This document shows positions 26,068 through 36,408 of a DNA stretch of 64,000 bases, in pieces. The notes under the pieces are model-generated. The model did not search any database and was not told where the DNA came from. It worked only from the letters and a program-made list of their open reading frames with translations. The position numbers and the translations under genes are program-made. Source of the stretch: Roseivirga sp. UBA6061 (GTDB lineage: Bacteria; Bacteroidota; Bacteroidia; Cytophagales; Cyclobacteriaceae); the NCBI GenBank assembly GCA_002427745.1, contig DIYF01000170.1, positions 46,381 to 110,380 on the forward strand, in the 5' to 3' direction. The number at the start of each line of letters is the position of its first letter. Positions within the stretch are counted from its first letter, which is position 1.

Positions 26068-27204
26068 TCAGTCTTTGGTAAACCAGTCTTTAAGCACTTC
26101 TGCCGCAGGTTTATCGCGTGGGGAGTAATTCGGAGCCCGGCTTATACCTTTATAGGCTGACCAACGCCACACAAATACGCCTTTCATCCAGGGTTCTTCC
26201 CAGATGCTCTCAAACATGCTTTTGTAGGCATCTCTTTGTGCGCCATTGTTAAGTTCATTGCCTTCTGCGAACCTGTTGTTATCCCATGGTTCAGCGCCAA
26301 CATAATCTTCATTCTGATATCCCCATTCGGTAAGGATAATGGGTTTCCCATGCTTTCTTGCCAATCTCTGCAGCTTATGGCGATAAGTCTCCCAACCCGA
26401 TTTCAACACGGCAAAATCCGGGTCCCGGAGCTTACTCAGTGAAAAATAGGCATCGACTCCTATGTAATCCAACTCACTCCAGAAACTGATTTTGTCGTAA
26501 CTATCCCAATTGGCAGCATAAACAATCGGACCGGAGTACACCTCTCTCACCCTGGCAATGAGGTCACTCCAAAACTCTGGTTTTTCCAGGGCGGTCCGTT
26601 TCATTTCCGTCCCTATACAGAAGAGTTCGACCTTCAGGGAGTCGGCTATTCTTGCATAATCCAGAATGTAGCGTTCATATTGCTCTGTGAACACCCGCCA
26701 GTCCTGATCATTTTTTGTCATCAGCGCACCACGCCAGTAGTCTGTACCTTCAATACGGTTTTCCTGAGACTCCCTAAAGGCCCGCTGACTTTGAATGTAG
26801 TTGATTCTGGAGAGGCTGTCCTGAAAGTCAACCTCAGGGCTCTCCCAGTCAGAGAGATCCCAGCCAATGGTCAGGTGAGGTTTTAGCATCACCTTGAGGC
26901 CATTTTGTCTGGCCAACTGAATTCCCTCAAGTGTTGCCTGCTTTCTTTCTCCAAACCACTGGCCCTCAAAGTCATAAACCACCTTCAGATTCTGGCGATA
27001 CACTGTGGCTTCAGGAACTACGGCTACAAAGTTACTGCCTACCTGAGCCATAGAGCTAAACATCTGATCTTGCAAGGGGCCTCTTCCGGGTCCCGTAAAG
27101 ACCAGCCCTTTCACTTTGGTATTCAAGGGATCTGTGAAGTTTACGGTCTGCTGACAGCCTGCGAAGCACACCAGACAAAGAAGAATCAAACCCAAATGTT
27201 TCAT
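26068..27204 (-). CDS. GH113-like glycoside hydrolase lipoprotein
   Basis: 378 residues with a lipoprotein signal (MKHLGLILLCLVCFAGCQQ, lipobox FAGC). TIM-barrel sequence matches glycoside hydrolase family 113-like proteins: GLKVMLKPHLTIGWDLSDW, FCIGTEMKRT (probable acid/base Glu), the DYIGVDAYFSLSK strand and ILTEWGYQNEDY (probable nucleophile Glu). GH113 members are beta-mannanases, but the family-like set is broad, so the substrate is left open. It sits on the outer or periplasmic membrane face by lipid anchor. Convergent with the PD40 gene (4-bp gap). Confidence 0.8.
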   Translation of the reverse strand: MKHLGLILLCLVCFAGCQQTVNFTDPLNTKVKGLVFTGPGRGPLQDQMFSSMAQVGSNFVAVVPEATVYRQNLKVVYDFEGQWFGERKQATLEGIQLARQNGLKVMLKPHLTIGWDLSDWESPEVDFQDSLSRINYIQSQRAFRESQENRIEGTDYWRGALMTKNDQDWRVFTEQYERYILDYARIADSLKVELFCIGTEMKRTALEKPEFWSDLIARVREVYSGPIVYAANWDSYDKISFWSELDYIGVDAYFSLSKLRDPDFAVLKSGWETYRHKLQRLARKHGKPIILTEWGYQNEDYVGAEPWDNNRFAEGNELNNGAQRDAYKSMFESIWEEPWMKGVFVWRWSAYKGISRAPNYSPRDKPAAEVLKDWFTKD

Positions 27205-27252
27205 AACGAAAACTACTACGCCTCCCTTAAAGCAGCTATCAGTTGGCAGACA

Positions 27253-27753
27253 TTAATTCGTTCCTGTACTATCCTCAAGCAGCCGTTCGGCCAGACCAAC
27301 CAGAAATTCCGGTGGGTATTCAATAAAATCGGTGTGCCTGGTAATTCTGCCTTCCTTATTAAACCGCAACGAGATGACAAAACGCATATGTTCTGCATCA
27401 TCATAGAGTTTGCCACCATAATAAAACGGAGTAAAATAGCCGCGCCCCATAGCTGTGCTATCAGTTGTTGTCAGCTCTTCCAGTACAAGCACTTCAGGGT
27501 AATCAGGGTGTTTTTCAAGTTGTGGATCAGGCCAGTTGTAGAAGTTTATAAACTCCTCCTTATTATAGGTATATCTGAAAATAACATCCTGAAAGACGAG
27601 GTCATCAGCATATAAATCCTGAAAGCCTTCCCAGTCTGCTCTGGCTTTGTACAGGTCAAAGAAGTTCATGGCTCTTTCCCGGGCAAAGTCTGCTCTCTCT
27701 TCGGAACCGGTGCATGCCGTAAGAAGTACAAAAAACAACAAACAGTGCTTCAT
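27253..27753 (-). CDS. NTF2-like (SnoaL-type) lipoprotein
   Basis: 166 residues. Signal peptide with lipobox near residue 14 (MKHCLLFFVLLTACTGSEE). The body has the cone-shaped NTF2 pattern: FFDLYKARADWEGFQDLYADDLVFQD-like opening, YYGGKLYDDAEHMRFVISLR and KEGRITRHTDFIEYPPEFL at the end. NTF2-like folds act as small-molecule binding pockets or enzymes, and no catalytic pair is certain here. It lies 48 bp upstream of the GH113-like gene on the same strand, so the two may be cotranscribed. Confidence 0.7.
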   Translation of the reverse strand: MKHCLLFFVLLTACTGSEERADFARERAMNFFDLYKARADWEGFQDLYADDLVFQDVIFRYTYNKEEFINFYNWPDPQLEKHPDYPEVLVLEELTTTDSTAMGRGYFTPFYYGGKLYDDAEHMRFVISLRFNKEGRITRHTDFIEYPPEFLVGLAERLLEDSTGTN

Positions 27754-28105
27754 AATCAGGTTATGGGTGGAGGTGTAAAGTTAGGTACTGGCGGGCTAAA
27801 GTGCTTTGATACAGATCAACTAAGTCAGGACTTACCCTGGTTGATTCTTGTTTTCTCAGAGCTTTCAGTGCTTAAAAAAAGAAAAAGCCATTGGTCAGGC
27901 GACAAACGGCTTTAGGAAGATGAACAAACAAAATTATTAATTTCTTTTCGTCAAACCTGTTTTAATCAGATTTGTAGTAATAACAGCCAGGTATCAAAAC
28001 ACCCTTACCTTTTCCTGAAAAAATTCTAAAAGTCCGGTTCAGATATTAAAAAGAAAGCCCCTTAGCAAGAATACTAAGGGGCTTTACCTGTATACTAAAT
28101 TGTTC
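27754..28105. other. 352-bp intergenic region without a gene
   Basis: It contains the parC terminator at its right end and otherwise AT-rich sequence that should hold the promoter of the NTF2-like gene. No conserved coding frame is seen. Confidence 0.6.
28047..28085 (-). terminator. Intrinsic terminator of parC
   Basis: AAAGCCCCTTAG (28054-28065) pairs perfectly with CTAAGGGGCTTT (28074-28085); a T-rich run follows on the minus strand. It lies 21 bp past the parC stop. Confidence 0.92.
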
Positions 28106-30892
28106 TTAAAAAAGGTCTATTGTATCTCCTACACCATAGCCATCATCATCTTCTCCTTTGTCATTGTTGGGGTCTGATTTTGGAGGGGTGGGTCTTGGCT
28201 TCGTTTCTCTTACAGGAGGTTTACGAATGTTGGCAGCTTTCTCAGGGTCTGCCGGCCTTGAGGATTCCCGGACCATTGGCCTTACAGGTGGCTTAGGTGG
28301 TTCTGCCCGCTGAGTGGGTGCTATGGTCTGCCCTGCTGCGGCCTCAATAGGTGTGGCCCGTGGTGTGTTTTCCTCCTCACTCTTTTCTACTTTGGCATCT
28401 TCGCTGTTCAGCAAAACCACTTTCTTTACTGAATGGGCTGATAGTTTGTTACCCGTTGCCTTCCAGCCCTTTACATCGATGAGCATATCCATGTCGTAAG
28501 TCACCTTCTTTCGCTCGCGCGAACCCTTTTCCGTATAGTGCACTTCTATTTGCGGCTGGGCTACGGTAGTCACCATCACCAGTTTGGAGCCTTTCTCCTC
28601 ACTGATGAAGCTGAAACGTTTTTCCATGGTAGAAGTCTCAATCTGGAAACGCTTCACATAGTGCGTCTTACTGGCTCCATCATAGTGTACCGCTGAAATA
28701 ACACCATCCGGTTCCAGCTTAGTAATGAGCATAATCTTGCCTGGCTCGTAGCGATTTGTCAATTCAAAAGAAGTGAGTTCATACTCTCCTGTTTTGTAAA
28801 TGACCAGTATTTTATCTTCGCTCTGGAAGTTACCGAGCAGTTCTCCACGATCATCACGATTCAGTCTTCCCACAGAATCATCATACCAGATATCCAGTCC
28901 GCCCAGGGTAGACTTTCCTTCCATCTTCAGCTGTACCTTTCTCACAGGGTACTTGGTAACAATGTTACCTCCCGCACCACGGCCCTTGATCTCCAGATCG
29001 GCAAAGTTGAAGTCAAACACTTTTACCCGGGCTTTTGCCCCTGAAGAAAGATAGACAGTTACCAGCTCAGCTTCACCATTAGGGTTAGCTGTAAAGTACA
29101 GTACTTTTGAGCCTCGTTCTCCTTTAGTCAGGTCGTATTCCCTGTCCCGGGTCACGCCAAGCACCTGGAAACGCTTCACCATGGTTCTTCCTGACTTACC
29201 ATCCAGGTACATCAGGTTGTAAACCATGCGTTCGTCATTCTTCTTCCAGACACCTGCATAAAGAATGTCTTTACCCACGAAAATCTTGTCTGCAATGCGG
29301 ACTACCTGGAATTTACCGTCTTTTCTAAAGACAATGATATCATCGATGTCAGAGCACTCAGTGACGAACTCATCTTTCTTCATACCATAGCCAATAAAAC
29401 CTTCCTTCCGGTTTATATAGAGCTTGGCATTGTTAGCTGCTACCACAGTAGCTTTGATATTCTCGAAAGACTTGATCTCCGTTTTTCTCTCGCGGCCTTT
29501 GCCATATTTATCGAGCAACTTCTGGAAATAGCCAATGGCATACTCCACCAGGTTGGCCAGGTTGTATTCTACCTGCTCCAGCTCTTCCTGCAACTTGCGC
29601 ATGGCTTCGTCTGCCTTGAAAGAGTCGAAACGCGAAATACGTTTGATCTTAATTTCTGTAAGGCGTACAATGTCTTCCTCGGTGATCTCGCGATAGAAGT
29701 CTTTCTTGAAAGGGTCCAGTCCTCTGTCAATCGTTTCGATTACAGCTTCCCAGGTCTCGCACTCTTCTATATCCCGATAGATGCGGTTTTCAATAAATAT
29801 TTTCTCGAGTGAGGAGAACAGTATTTTCTCCAGTAACTCCCCTCTTCTGATCTCAAGTTCCTTTTTCAGCAGCTCAACCGTCTGAGCCGTGTTAAGACGC
29901 AGAATCTCATTTACACTCATGAAATGAGGCTTGTCATCAATGATCACACAGGCATTGGGTGATATGCTGACTTCACAATCGGTAAAGGCATAGAGCGCAT
30001 CGATGGTGATGTTAGGCGACTGGCCACTGGCGAGCTCAATCATGATCTCAACATCTTCCGCTGTATTGTCGATTACCTTTTTGATCTTAATCTTGCCCTT
30101 ATCATTGGCCTTGATAATCGAATCGATCAGTCCTGTGGTGGTGGTACCAAAGGGTATGTCTTTGATGGCAATAGACTTCTTGTCTATCTCTTCAATTTTC
30201 GCACGGACTTTGACCTTACCGCCTCTCAGTCCCTCATTATACTCTGAGAAGTCAGCCGAGCCGCCAGTAGAAAAATCAGGATAGATTTTAGGTTTCTTGC
30301 CTTGCAAAACCTTGATAGATGCCTGAATGAGCTCCACAAAGTTATGTGGCAGGATCTTGGTTGACAGCCCTACCGCAATTCCATCAACTCCCTGAGCGAG
30401 CAGAAGCGGGAATTTTACTGGCAGGGTGACAGGTTCTCTTTTTCTTCCGTCATAGCTAAGCTGCCATTCGGTCGTCTGCGGGTTGAACACCACTTCGAGT
30501 CCGAATTTGGAAAGACGGGCTTCGATATAACGTGCTGCCGCAGCGCGGTCACCGGTACGGACATCCCCCCAGTTCCCCTGTGTTTCTATCAACAGGTCTT
30601 TCTGACCTATGTTGACAATGGCATCACCAATAGAGGCATCACCGTGCGGGTGATACTGCATGGTTTGCCCTATCACATTGGCGACCTTATTAAAACGGCC
30701 ATCATCCATCTCTTTCATAGAGTGGAGGATTCTCCGCTGTACCGGTTTAAAGCCATCTTCAATGGCCGGTACGGCTCTTTCCAGAATTACATAGGAAGCA
30801 TATTCCAAAAACCAGTTTTGGTACATCCCCGATACAGGAATCACATCCTGTATGGTACCGTCCTGTTCTTCGTTGTTTTCTTCTTCGCTCAT
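28106..30892 (-). CDS. parC: DNA topoisomerase IV subunit A (gyrase/topo IV A family)
   Basis: 928 residues. Breaks and rejoins DNA, together with ParE, to decatenate chromosomes. N-terminal breakage domain: YASYVILERAVPAIEDGFKP, RILHSMKEMDDGRFNKVANV, the HPHGDASIGDAIV helix, and GDRAAAARYIEARLS with the catalytic Tyr. The C-terminal propeller part is followed by a disordered Pro/Lys-rich tail of about 90 residues (TPIEAAAGQTIAPTQ...). Absence of a GyrA-box and the neighbouring parE point to topo IV rather than gyrase. An intrinsic terminator follows. Confidence 0.92.
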   Translation of the reverse strand: MSEEENNEEQDGTIQDVIPVSGMYQNWFLEYASYVILERAVPAIEDGFKPVQRRILHSMKEMDDGRFNKVANVIGQTMQYHPHGDASIGDAIVNIGQKDLLIETQGNWGDVRTGDRAAAARYIEARLSKFGLEVVFNPQTTEWQLSYDGRKREPVTLPVKFPLLLAQGVDGIAVGLSTKILPHNFVELIQASIKVLQGKKPKIYPDFSTGGSADFSEYNEGLRGGKVKVRAKIEEIDKKSIAIKDIPFGTTTTGLIDSIIKANDKGKIKIKKVIDNTAEDVEIMIELASGQSPNITIDALYAFTDCEVSISPNACVIIDDKPHFMSVNEILRLNTAQTVELLKKELEIRRGELLEKILFSSLEKIFIENRIYRDIEECETWEAVIETIDRGLDPFKKDFYREITEEDIVRLTEIKIKRISRFDSFKADEAMRKLQEELEQVEYNLANLVEYAIGYFQKLLDKYGKGRERKTEIKSFENIKATVVAANNAKLYINRKEGFIGYGMKKDEFVTECSDIDDIIVFRKDGKFQVVRIADKIFVGKDILYAGVWKKNDERMVYNLMYLDGKSGRTMVKRFQVLGVTRDREYDLTKGERGSKVLYFTANPNGEAELVTVYLSSGAKARVKVFDFNFADLEIKGRGAGGNIVTKYPVRKVQLKMEGKSTLGGLDIWYDDSVGRLNRDDRGELLGNFQSEDKILVIYKTGEYELTSFELTNRYEPGKIMLITKLEPDGVISAVHYDGASKTHYVKRFQIETSTMEKRFSFISEEKGSKLVMVTTVAQPQIEVHYTEKGSRERKKVTYDMDMLIDVKGWKATGNKLSAHSVKKVVLLNSEDAKVEKSEEENTPRATPIEAAAGQTIAPTQRAEPPKPPVRPMVRESSRPADPEKAANIRKPPVRETKPRPTPPKSDPNNDKGEDDDGYGVGDTIDLF

Positions 30893-31069
30893 TTATTAAT
30901 CATATTTAACCGCAGAGTACGCCAAAGCACGCTGAGGTCCGTGGTTATTTACCACTTATTTTGTTCAATTTTTCAGCAGGGTCGAATAGTTCAGTATGCA
31001 CTCTTATCGCAGCTCCGATTACCTGTTTCCCCCATTTCTCTGTATAGTTCAGCACACTGTGAGATTCTT

Positions 31070-32935
31070 CTAGACTGCCTCCTCAACCAAATCCTTTTCG
31101 ACCTTTAACCTGTCAATGATAAAAGTCTGGCGACTTGGTGTGTTTTTACCCATGTAGAAAGTCAGGAGCTCTTTGATGCTCGTGTCTTTTCTGAGAATAA
31201 TCGGTTCGAGCCTCATATCAGGCCCTATGAACTCTTTGAATTCCTCAGGTGATATTTCTCCCAGTCCTTTGAATCGTGTGATTTCAGGTTTGGCTCCCAG
31301 CTTATTAATAGCCGCCTGACGTTCTTCATCGCTGTAGCAATAGATCGTCTCTTTCTTATTTCTCACCCTGAATAGCGGAGTCTCAAGGATATATACATGC
31401 CCTCTTCTTACCAGATCAGGGAAGAACTGCAGGAAGTAAGTCAGCAGCAACAGGCGAATATGCATACCATCCACATCGGCATCCGTAGCCACTACGATTT
31501 TATCATAGCGCAGCCCTTCCAGTCCGTCTTCAATATTCAGCGCATGTTGCAGCAGGTTGAATTCTTCATTTTCGTAAACCACCTTTTTGGTATGCCCGAA
31601 ACAGTTAAGGGGTTTTCCCCTCAGACTGAATACAGCCTGGGTTTGTACATTTCTTGATTTGGTGATCGAGCCACTGGCTGAATCTCCCTCGGTAATGAAG
31701 AGCGTAGATGCTTTCTTCAGATCCTCATCGCCTTTTTTGTCATCCAGGTGGATACGACAATCTCTGAGCTTCTTATTATGGAGATTGGCTTTCTTGGCCC
31801 TGTCATTGGCCAGCTTCTTGATACCGGCAATTTCTTTTCTCTCACGCTCTGATTGTACAATTCGCTTGAGCATGGCCTCAGCTGCATCCGCATGTTTGTG
31901 CAGGTAATCATCCAGTGCCTTTTTGACGAAGTCATTCACGAAGGTCCGCATGGTGGGGCCGTCAGGTGCTACATTCTGAGAACCCAGCTTGGTCTTGGTC
32001 TGTGATTCGAATACAGGCTCCTGCACCCTTACCGCAATGGCTCCTACGATAGAGGCCCGGATGTCGGTAGCGTCAAAATCCTTCTTGTAGAATTCTCTGA
32101 CGGTTTTTACTACTGCCTCGCGCAGTGCCGCCTGATGGGTACCTCCCTGGGTAGTATACTGACCGTTTACGAAAGAGTAGTATTCTTCGCCATACTGGTT
32201 GGTATGTGAGAGTGCTATCTCAATGTCATCCCCTTTCAGATGTATGATCGGGTAACGGAGGTTATCTTCATCTGTCTTACGTGAGAGCAGGTCGTAAAGT
32301 CCTTTTTCAGAGTGGTACTTTTGCCCGTTGAAGTTGATGGTGAGCCCTGCATTCAAAAAGCAGTAATTCCAGATCAGATCGTCAAGGTATTGTGGGATGA
32401 AATGGTAGTTCTTAAAAACGGATTCATCGGGTCGGAAAACGATTTGTGTACCGTTGCGACCACTGGTGGTCTTTTCCGGTTCATCATTTTTGAGCTCACC
32501 TCTCTCGAACTCGGCCATTTTTGCCTTACCATCTCTGTAAGACTGAACTCTGAAATACGTAGAAAGGGCATTCACCGCTTTGGTACCTACACCATTCAGC
32601 CCTACCGACTTCTGGAATGCACCGCTATCGTATTTACCTCCTGTATTGATTTTGGAAACGCAGTCGATGACCTTTCCGAGCGGAATACCTCTTCCGTAAT
32701 CTCTGACTTCTACCTTGTGCTCGGATACTTTGATGTCGATGGTTTTGCCGAAGCCCATCATATGTTCATCGATGCTATTATCGACTACTTCTTTTACCAG
32801 TACGTAGATACCGTCATCCTGGGCCGACCCGTCACCCAATTTCCCGATATACATTCCGGGTCTTAATCTAATATGCTCTTTCCAATCGAGCGACCGAATA
32901 CTATCTTCGGTATAGTTCGCTGTTTGTTTCGCCAT
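31070..32935 (-). CDS. parE: DNA topoisomerase IV subunit B
   Basis: 621 residues, ATPase subunit. GHKL ATP site: [18 protein letters not shown] (about 45-62), [13 protein letters not shown] and [18 protein letters not shown]; transducer domain; TOPRIM with [17 protein letters not shown] and [19 protein letters not shown]. The short length fits ParE. It lies 177 bp upstream of parC on the same strand, so they may be cotranscribed. The 177-bp gap has no gene. Confidence 0.93.
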   Translation of the reverse strand: MAKQTANYTEDSIRSLDWKEHIRLRPGMYIGKLGDGSAQDDGIYVLVKEVVDNSIDEHMMGFGKTIDIKVSEHKVEVRDYGRGIPLGKVIDCVSKINTGGKYDSGAFQKSVGLNGVGTKAVNALSTYFRVQSYRDGKAKMAEFERGELKNDEPEKTTSGRNGTQIVFRPDESVFKNYHFIPQYLDDLIWNYCFLNAGLTINFNGQKYHSEKGLYDLLSRKTDEDNLRYPIIHLKGDDIEIALSHTNQYGEEYYSFVNGQYTTQGGTHQAALREAVVKTVREFYKKDFDATDIRASIVGAIAVRVQEPVFESQTKTKLGSQNVAPDGPTMRTFVNDFVKKALDDYLHKHADAAEAMLKRIVQSERERKEIAGIKKLANDRAKKANLHNKKLRDCRIHLDDKKGDEDLKKASTLFITEGDSASGSITKSRNVQTQAVFSLRGKPLNCFGHTKKVVYENEEFNLLQHALNIEDGLEGLRYDKIVVATDADVDGMHIRLLLLTYFLQFFPDLVRRGHVYILETPLFRVRNKKETIYCYSDEERQAAINKLGAKPEITRFKGLGEISPEEFKEFIGPDMRLEPIILRKDTSIKELLTFYMGKNTPSRQTFIIDRLKVEKDLVEEAV

Positions 32936-33164
32936 TCAACTTTTCCAACTAAAAATTTCAAGAAGAAATACCACACGCGTTCGAATGATATGGCACGGAA
33001 GTTAGAATATAAAATCTAAAAAAGCACTATTGAATTTCAAGGAGCTCTGGCAGGCCGGAAGTGCATTCAAAAAACACATCTAATTCAGCCTCCAGTTATA
33101 CACTGATCTGCTCAAGCTAATGCAAGAACAGGAGGAAAAGATTTACTGATTTACTAAGGAGCTA

Positions 33165-33635
33165 TTAGTTCCTCTTTTTAGAAACCAGCTTTACCAGGTA
33201 TAAAAACCAGATAACCAGTAAAACCGGTCCCAGGTATATGAAATACCCAAGCCCGTCTACCATAAACTCATCGGACATATTCATATAGCCCAGAAAGATG
33301 AGCGTCAGTGTAAGAAATACATTCAATACTCCGGCAAAGCCCTTTGTCCAGCCGATAATATCCAGCTTGAGGGAGCGGTTTCTGATGCCCTCCCCGTCTT
33401 CGGTGGTTTTGATTTTCTTGAGCACATTAATGAAACCGACACAGATTACATTTACCAACAGGAAGGCGGCAATGGCCACAAAGAAGAAGGTATTTCTGTC
33501 TACAATACCAACGGAATTTCCATCTGCATCGATACGATAGGTTACGGAGCTGGTCATATAAGCGTAGGACCAAAGAAGAGCCCCCAGGAAAATCAACCAT
33601 GTAATACCTCTGAAGAAACCGGTAAAGTTATTCAT
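33165..33635 (-). CDS. Four-helix membrane protein of unknown function
   Basis: 156 residues with four predicted membrane segments: about 10-28 (WLIFLGALLWSYAYM), 50-70 (FFFVAIAAFLLVNVICVGF), 98-118 (GVLNVFLTLTLIFLGYM) and 130-150 (YFIYLGPVLLVIWFLYLV). The connecting loop between TM1 and TM2 is short and polar. No recognised family. Alone on its strand, divergent from the hydroxylase pair. Confidence 0.6.
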   Translation of the reverse strand: MNNFTGFFRGITWLIFLGALLWSYAYMTSSVTYRIDADGNSVGIVDRNTFFFVAIAAFLLVNVICVGFINVLKKIKTTEDGEGIRNRSLKLDIIGWTKGFAGVLNVFLTLTLIFLGYMNMSDEFMVDGLGYFIYLGPVLLVIWFLYLVKLVSKKRN

Positions 33636-33787
33636 GCACTCGTTTACTTTGAAGTCGCGAAGTTAGACAATAATGTTTTTGTTGCAGATAAATGTTTGAC
33701 AGGTAATTGTTTAATCGTGCCAATTGCTGATAGCGCCTATTTATTTGTCATTATTAAACCACTACCGGCTTTGACAATGCAACGGTT

Positions 33788-33820
33788 GCTGCTACTTTTA
33801 CATCCTTAAGGGGTAGCAGC
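33788..33820 (+). promoter_or_regulatory. 5' leader hairpin before the first hydroxylase gene
   Basis: GCTGCTAC (33788-33795) pairs with GTAGCAGC (33813-33820), ending 20 bp before ATG 33841. It could affect translation or be part of an operator. Nothing comparable precedes the paralogous gene. Confidence 0.35.
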
Positions 33821-33840
33821 CTTAGTCTCTAAAAGTCACC

Positions 33841-35073
33841 ATGAGCGTTAACCCCATCGTCATTGCCATCCCTGTTTATTTTCTTCTGATCGGAGTTGAG
33901 ATTATCTATCAGCGGGTTACGGCCGTCAAAACCTATCGTCTTAAGGATGCCATGACCAACATTAACTGTGGGGTAATTTCGCAAATCAGCGGGGCCTTTC
34001 TCATGGTAGTACTTTTTGGTATGTATACTTATGTGCAGGAAAACTGGTCTCCTTTTTACATTCCAGTAGTATGGTGGGCCTTTCCTCTGGCTTTTGTCTT
34101 CTTTGACTTTATGTATTACTGGGCTCATCGCCTGAGTCATGAAATCAACCTTTTCTGGGGTGGACACAGTGTACATCATCAAAGCGAAGAATACAACCTG
34201 TCTGTCGCACTGAGACAAAGCTCAACTCAGATTCTTTGGACTTTCCTTTTCTATCTGCCTCTTGCCATGGCAGGTATTGATCCCATTGTCTTTATCTCTA
34301 TGCAGGGCGTTAATCTGGTTTATCAGTTCTGGATTCATACAGAGTCTATCAAGAAGATGCCCAAATGGTTCGAAGCCATTTTTAACACCCCCTCCCATCA
34401 TCGGGTGCATCATGCACGAAACCCTAAGTACATTGATAAAAATCATGCGGGTACACTTATCATCTGGGACAAACTGTTTGGCTCCTTTGCGGCCGAAGAA
34501 GAGACTCCTGACTATGGCATAACCAAACCTTTGAAAAGCTGGAATCCGCTTTGGGCCAATTTCGCTCACTATACTGATATCTATCACGATTTTAAACGCG
34601 TATCAGGCTTAAAGAATAAGCTCGGTGTTCTGGTAAGAAAGCCCGGATGGCTTCCGGAAGATATGGGGGGATACCGCGCACCCCAGGAAGTCAAGAGCGA
34701 CTATCAGAAATTTGATAACCGAACTCCCATCAAGCTCAACATCTATGTGATTGTGCATTTTCTGTTCGTGATGACGGGTACTTTGCTGTTTCTGTACTAC
34801 CTGAATGATATGGAAAAGTCGGCCAAAATAACTGCCGCTATTCTGATCATTTTATCGGTAGCCACGTTCGGACTTCTGTTTGAAAACCGAAAGTGGATTA
34901 AAATACTCGAATACCTGAGACTGGTCAGCACAGCCCTGGTGGTATTGTATGTACTGGCAGGCTTCGAACCGAGCCTTACACTGATGCTGATTACCTCAGG
35001 ATGCCTTTTTGTGGCCATTGGCTGGTTTGCCAGTATTAACAGCCAAATGAAACTGGTTCAGTCTATCTCCTGA
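33841..35073 (+). CDS. AGMO-like fatty acid hydroxylase superfamily protein, copy 1
   Basis: 410 residues, integral membrane di-iron hydroxylase. The His clusters are HRLSH (about residue 99), HSVHHQSEEYN (about 111-121) and HHRVHHARN (about 182-190), with EYNLSVALRQSS as in alkylglycerol monooxygenase (TMEM195) rather than classic sterol desaturases. The C-terminal third adds further TM helices (YVIVHFLFVMTGTLLFLYYL and later). Substrate is unknown; an ether-lipid or other glycerolipid alkyl chain is a guess from the family. It is about 100 bp upstream of a close paralogue. Confidence 0.85.
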   Translation: MSVNPIVIAIPVYFLLIGVEIIYQRVTAVKTYRLKDAMTNINCGVISQISGAFLMVVLFGMYTYVQENWSPFYIPVVWWAFPLAFVFFDFMYYWAHRLSHEINLFWGGHSVHHQSEEYNLSVALRQSSTQILWTFLFYLPLAMAGIDPIVFISMQGVNLVYQFWIHTESIKKMPKWFEAIFNTPSHHRVHHARNPKYIDKNHAGTLIIWDKLFGSFAAEEETPDYGITKPLKSWNPLWANFAHYTDIYHDFKRVSGLKNKLGVLVRKPGWLPEDMGGYRAPQEVKSDYQKFDNRTPIKLNIYVIVHFLFVMTGTLLFLYYLNDMEKSAKITAAILIILSVATFGLLFENRKWIKILEYLRLVSTALVVLYVLAGFEPSLTLMLITSGCLFVAIGWFASINSQMKLVQSIS

Positions 35074-35172
35074 GCCCCTCATCAGCCAGCTTCTTATTCC
35101 GAATAAGTTTTCGTTCAGCTGTTTGACCCTTAGCGTACATTGCCCCTATATTAGTATGCATAACGACTATTT

Positions 35173-36408
35173 ATGAGCCTGGACCCTACTGTCATCGCTA
35201 TTCCTGTATATTTTCTGCTGATCGGAATAGAACTGATTGTGCATCGTATACAAGCCACCAGGTCTTATCGCCTCAATGATGCGGTGACCAATATTAATTG
35301 CGGTGTTACCTCACAGGTATCGGGTGCCTTTCTCAAAGTACTTACCATCGGGCTGTATACCCTTATCTATGAGCAGTTCAGGCTTTTTACCGTAGCAGAT
35401 ACCTGGTGGACCTGGGCCATTGCCTTTGTCGCTTACGACTTCTTTTATTACTGGGCACATCGCATGAGTCATGAAGTAAACCTCTTTTGGGGAGGCCACA
35501 GTGTACATCATCAGAGTGAAGAGTATAACTTGTCTGTTGCCCTCAGACAGAGCTCAACCCAGACGATCTGGACTTTCTTTTTTTACTTTCCCATGGCACT
35601 GGCCGGGATCAACCCCTACGTTCTGATATCGGTTTCGGGGTTTAACTTACTTTATCAGTTCTGGATTCATACAGAGTCAATCGATCGCTTACCCAGGTGG
35701 TTTGAGGCCGTAATGAATACCCCGTCACACCATAGAGTACATCATGCCCGTAACCCCAAATACATAGACAAGAATCATGCAGGTACCTTCATCGTCTGGG
35801 ATAAAATGTTCGGCACTTTTATGCAGGAAGAAGAGCGGCCAACTTATGGCATTACCAAAAACCTGAATAGTTGGAACCCCGTCTGGGCCAATGTAGCGCA
35901 CTATGCTGACATATGGCATGATTTCAAGCGCATTCCCAAATGGAGCGACAAACTGAAGTTTATATTTAAAAAACCCGGCTGGCTACCGGAAGAGATGGGC
36001 GGCTATCACAGCCCCTTTGACATTGATCCTCAGACCTACAAGAAGTATGATGCTCATGCTACGAAAGCCCTTAACCTTTACGTGCTGGCTCACTATGTTC
36101 TGCTTTTAGGAGGAACCGCCCTGTTTCTCTTCAATCTTGAAGGAATGAACGTTTTTGATAAAACCTTACTGGCATCTGTTATCACGATTTCAGTAGTGAG
36201 TTTTGGCGGACTTTTCGAAAGCCGGCCCTGGGCTTTCGGCCTTGAGCTGTTTCGTCTTCTGGCCATTCCCGTGACGCTGATCTATTACCTGAGCAGCTTT
36301 AATCCGGAGCCCGCCCTACTGGCTGGTAGCCTGGCATTTTTGATCCCCTCTGTTCTTTGGTTAGTTAAAGTGCGGCCCCTACCTTTGCCGGCCAAAGCGA
36401 GCTCATGA
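35173..36408 (+). CDS. AGMO-like fatty acid hydroxylase superfamily protein, copy 2
   Basis: 411 residues, tandem paralogue of the preceding gene with the same His clusters (HRMSHE, HSVHHQSEEYN, HHRVHHARN) and the same length and topology. Conservation is strongest over the catalytic region and falls in the C-terminal TM part, so the copies may differ in substrate. The stop overlaps the start of the downstream lipoprotein gene (ATGA at 36405-36408), indicating coupled translation. Confidence 0.85.
   Translation: MSLDPTVIAIPVYFLLIGIELIVHRIQATRSYRLNDAVTNINCGVTSQVSGAFLKVLTIGLYTLIYEQFRLFTVADTWWTWAIAFVAYDFFYYWAHRMSHEVNLFWGGHSVHHQSEEYNLSVALRQSSTQTIWTFFFYFPMALAGINPYVLISVSGFNLLYQFWIHTESIDRLPRWFEAVMNTPSHHRVHHARNPKYIDKNHAGTFIVWDKMFGTFMQEEERPTYGITKNLNSWNPVWANVAHYADIWHDFKRIPKWSDKLKFIFKKPGWLPEEMGGYHSPFDIDPQTYKKYDAHATKALNLYVLAHYVLLLGGTALFLFNLEGMNVFDKTLLASVITISVVSFGGLFESRPWAFGLELFRLLAIPVTLIYYLSSFNPEPALLAGSLAFLIPSVLWLVKVRPLPLPAKASS

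Noticed and set aside
26905..27615. 236-residue ORF on the plus strand
   Set aside because: Antisense to the GH113-like and NTF2-like lipoprotein genes, which have clear signal peptides and family motifs.
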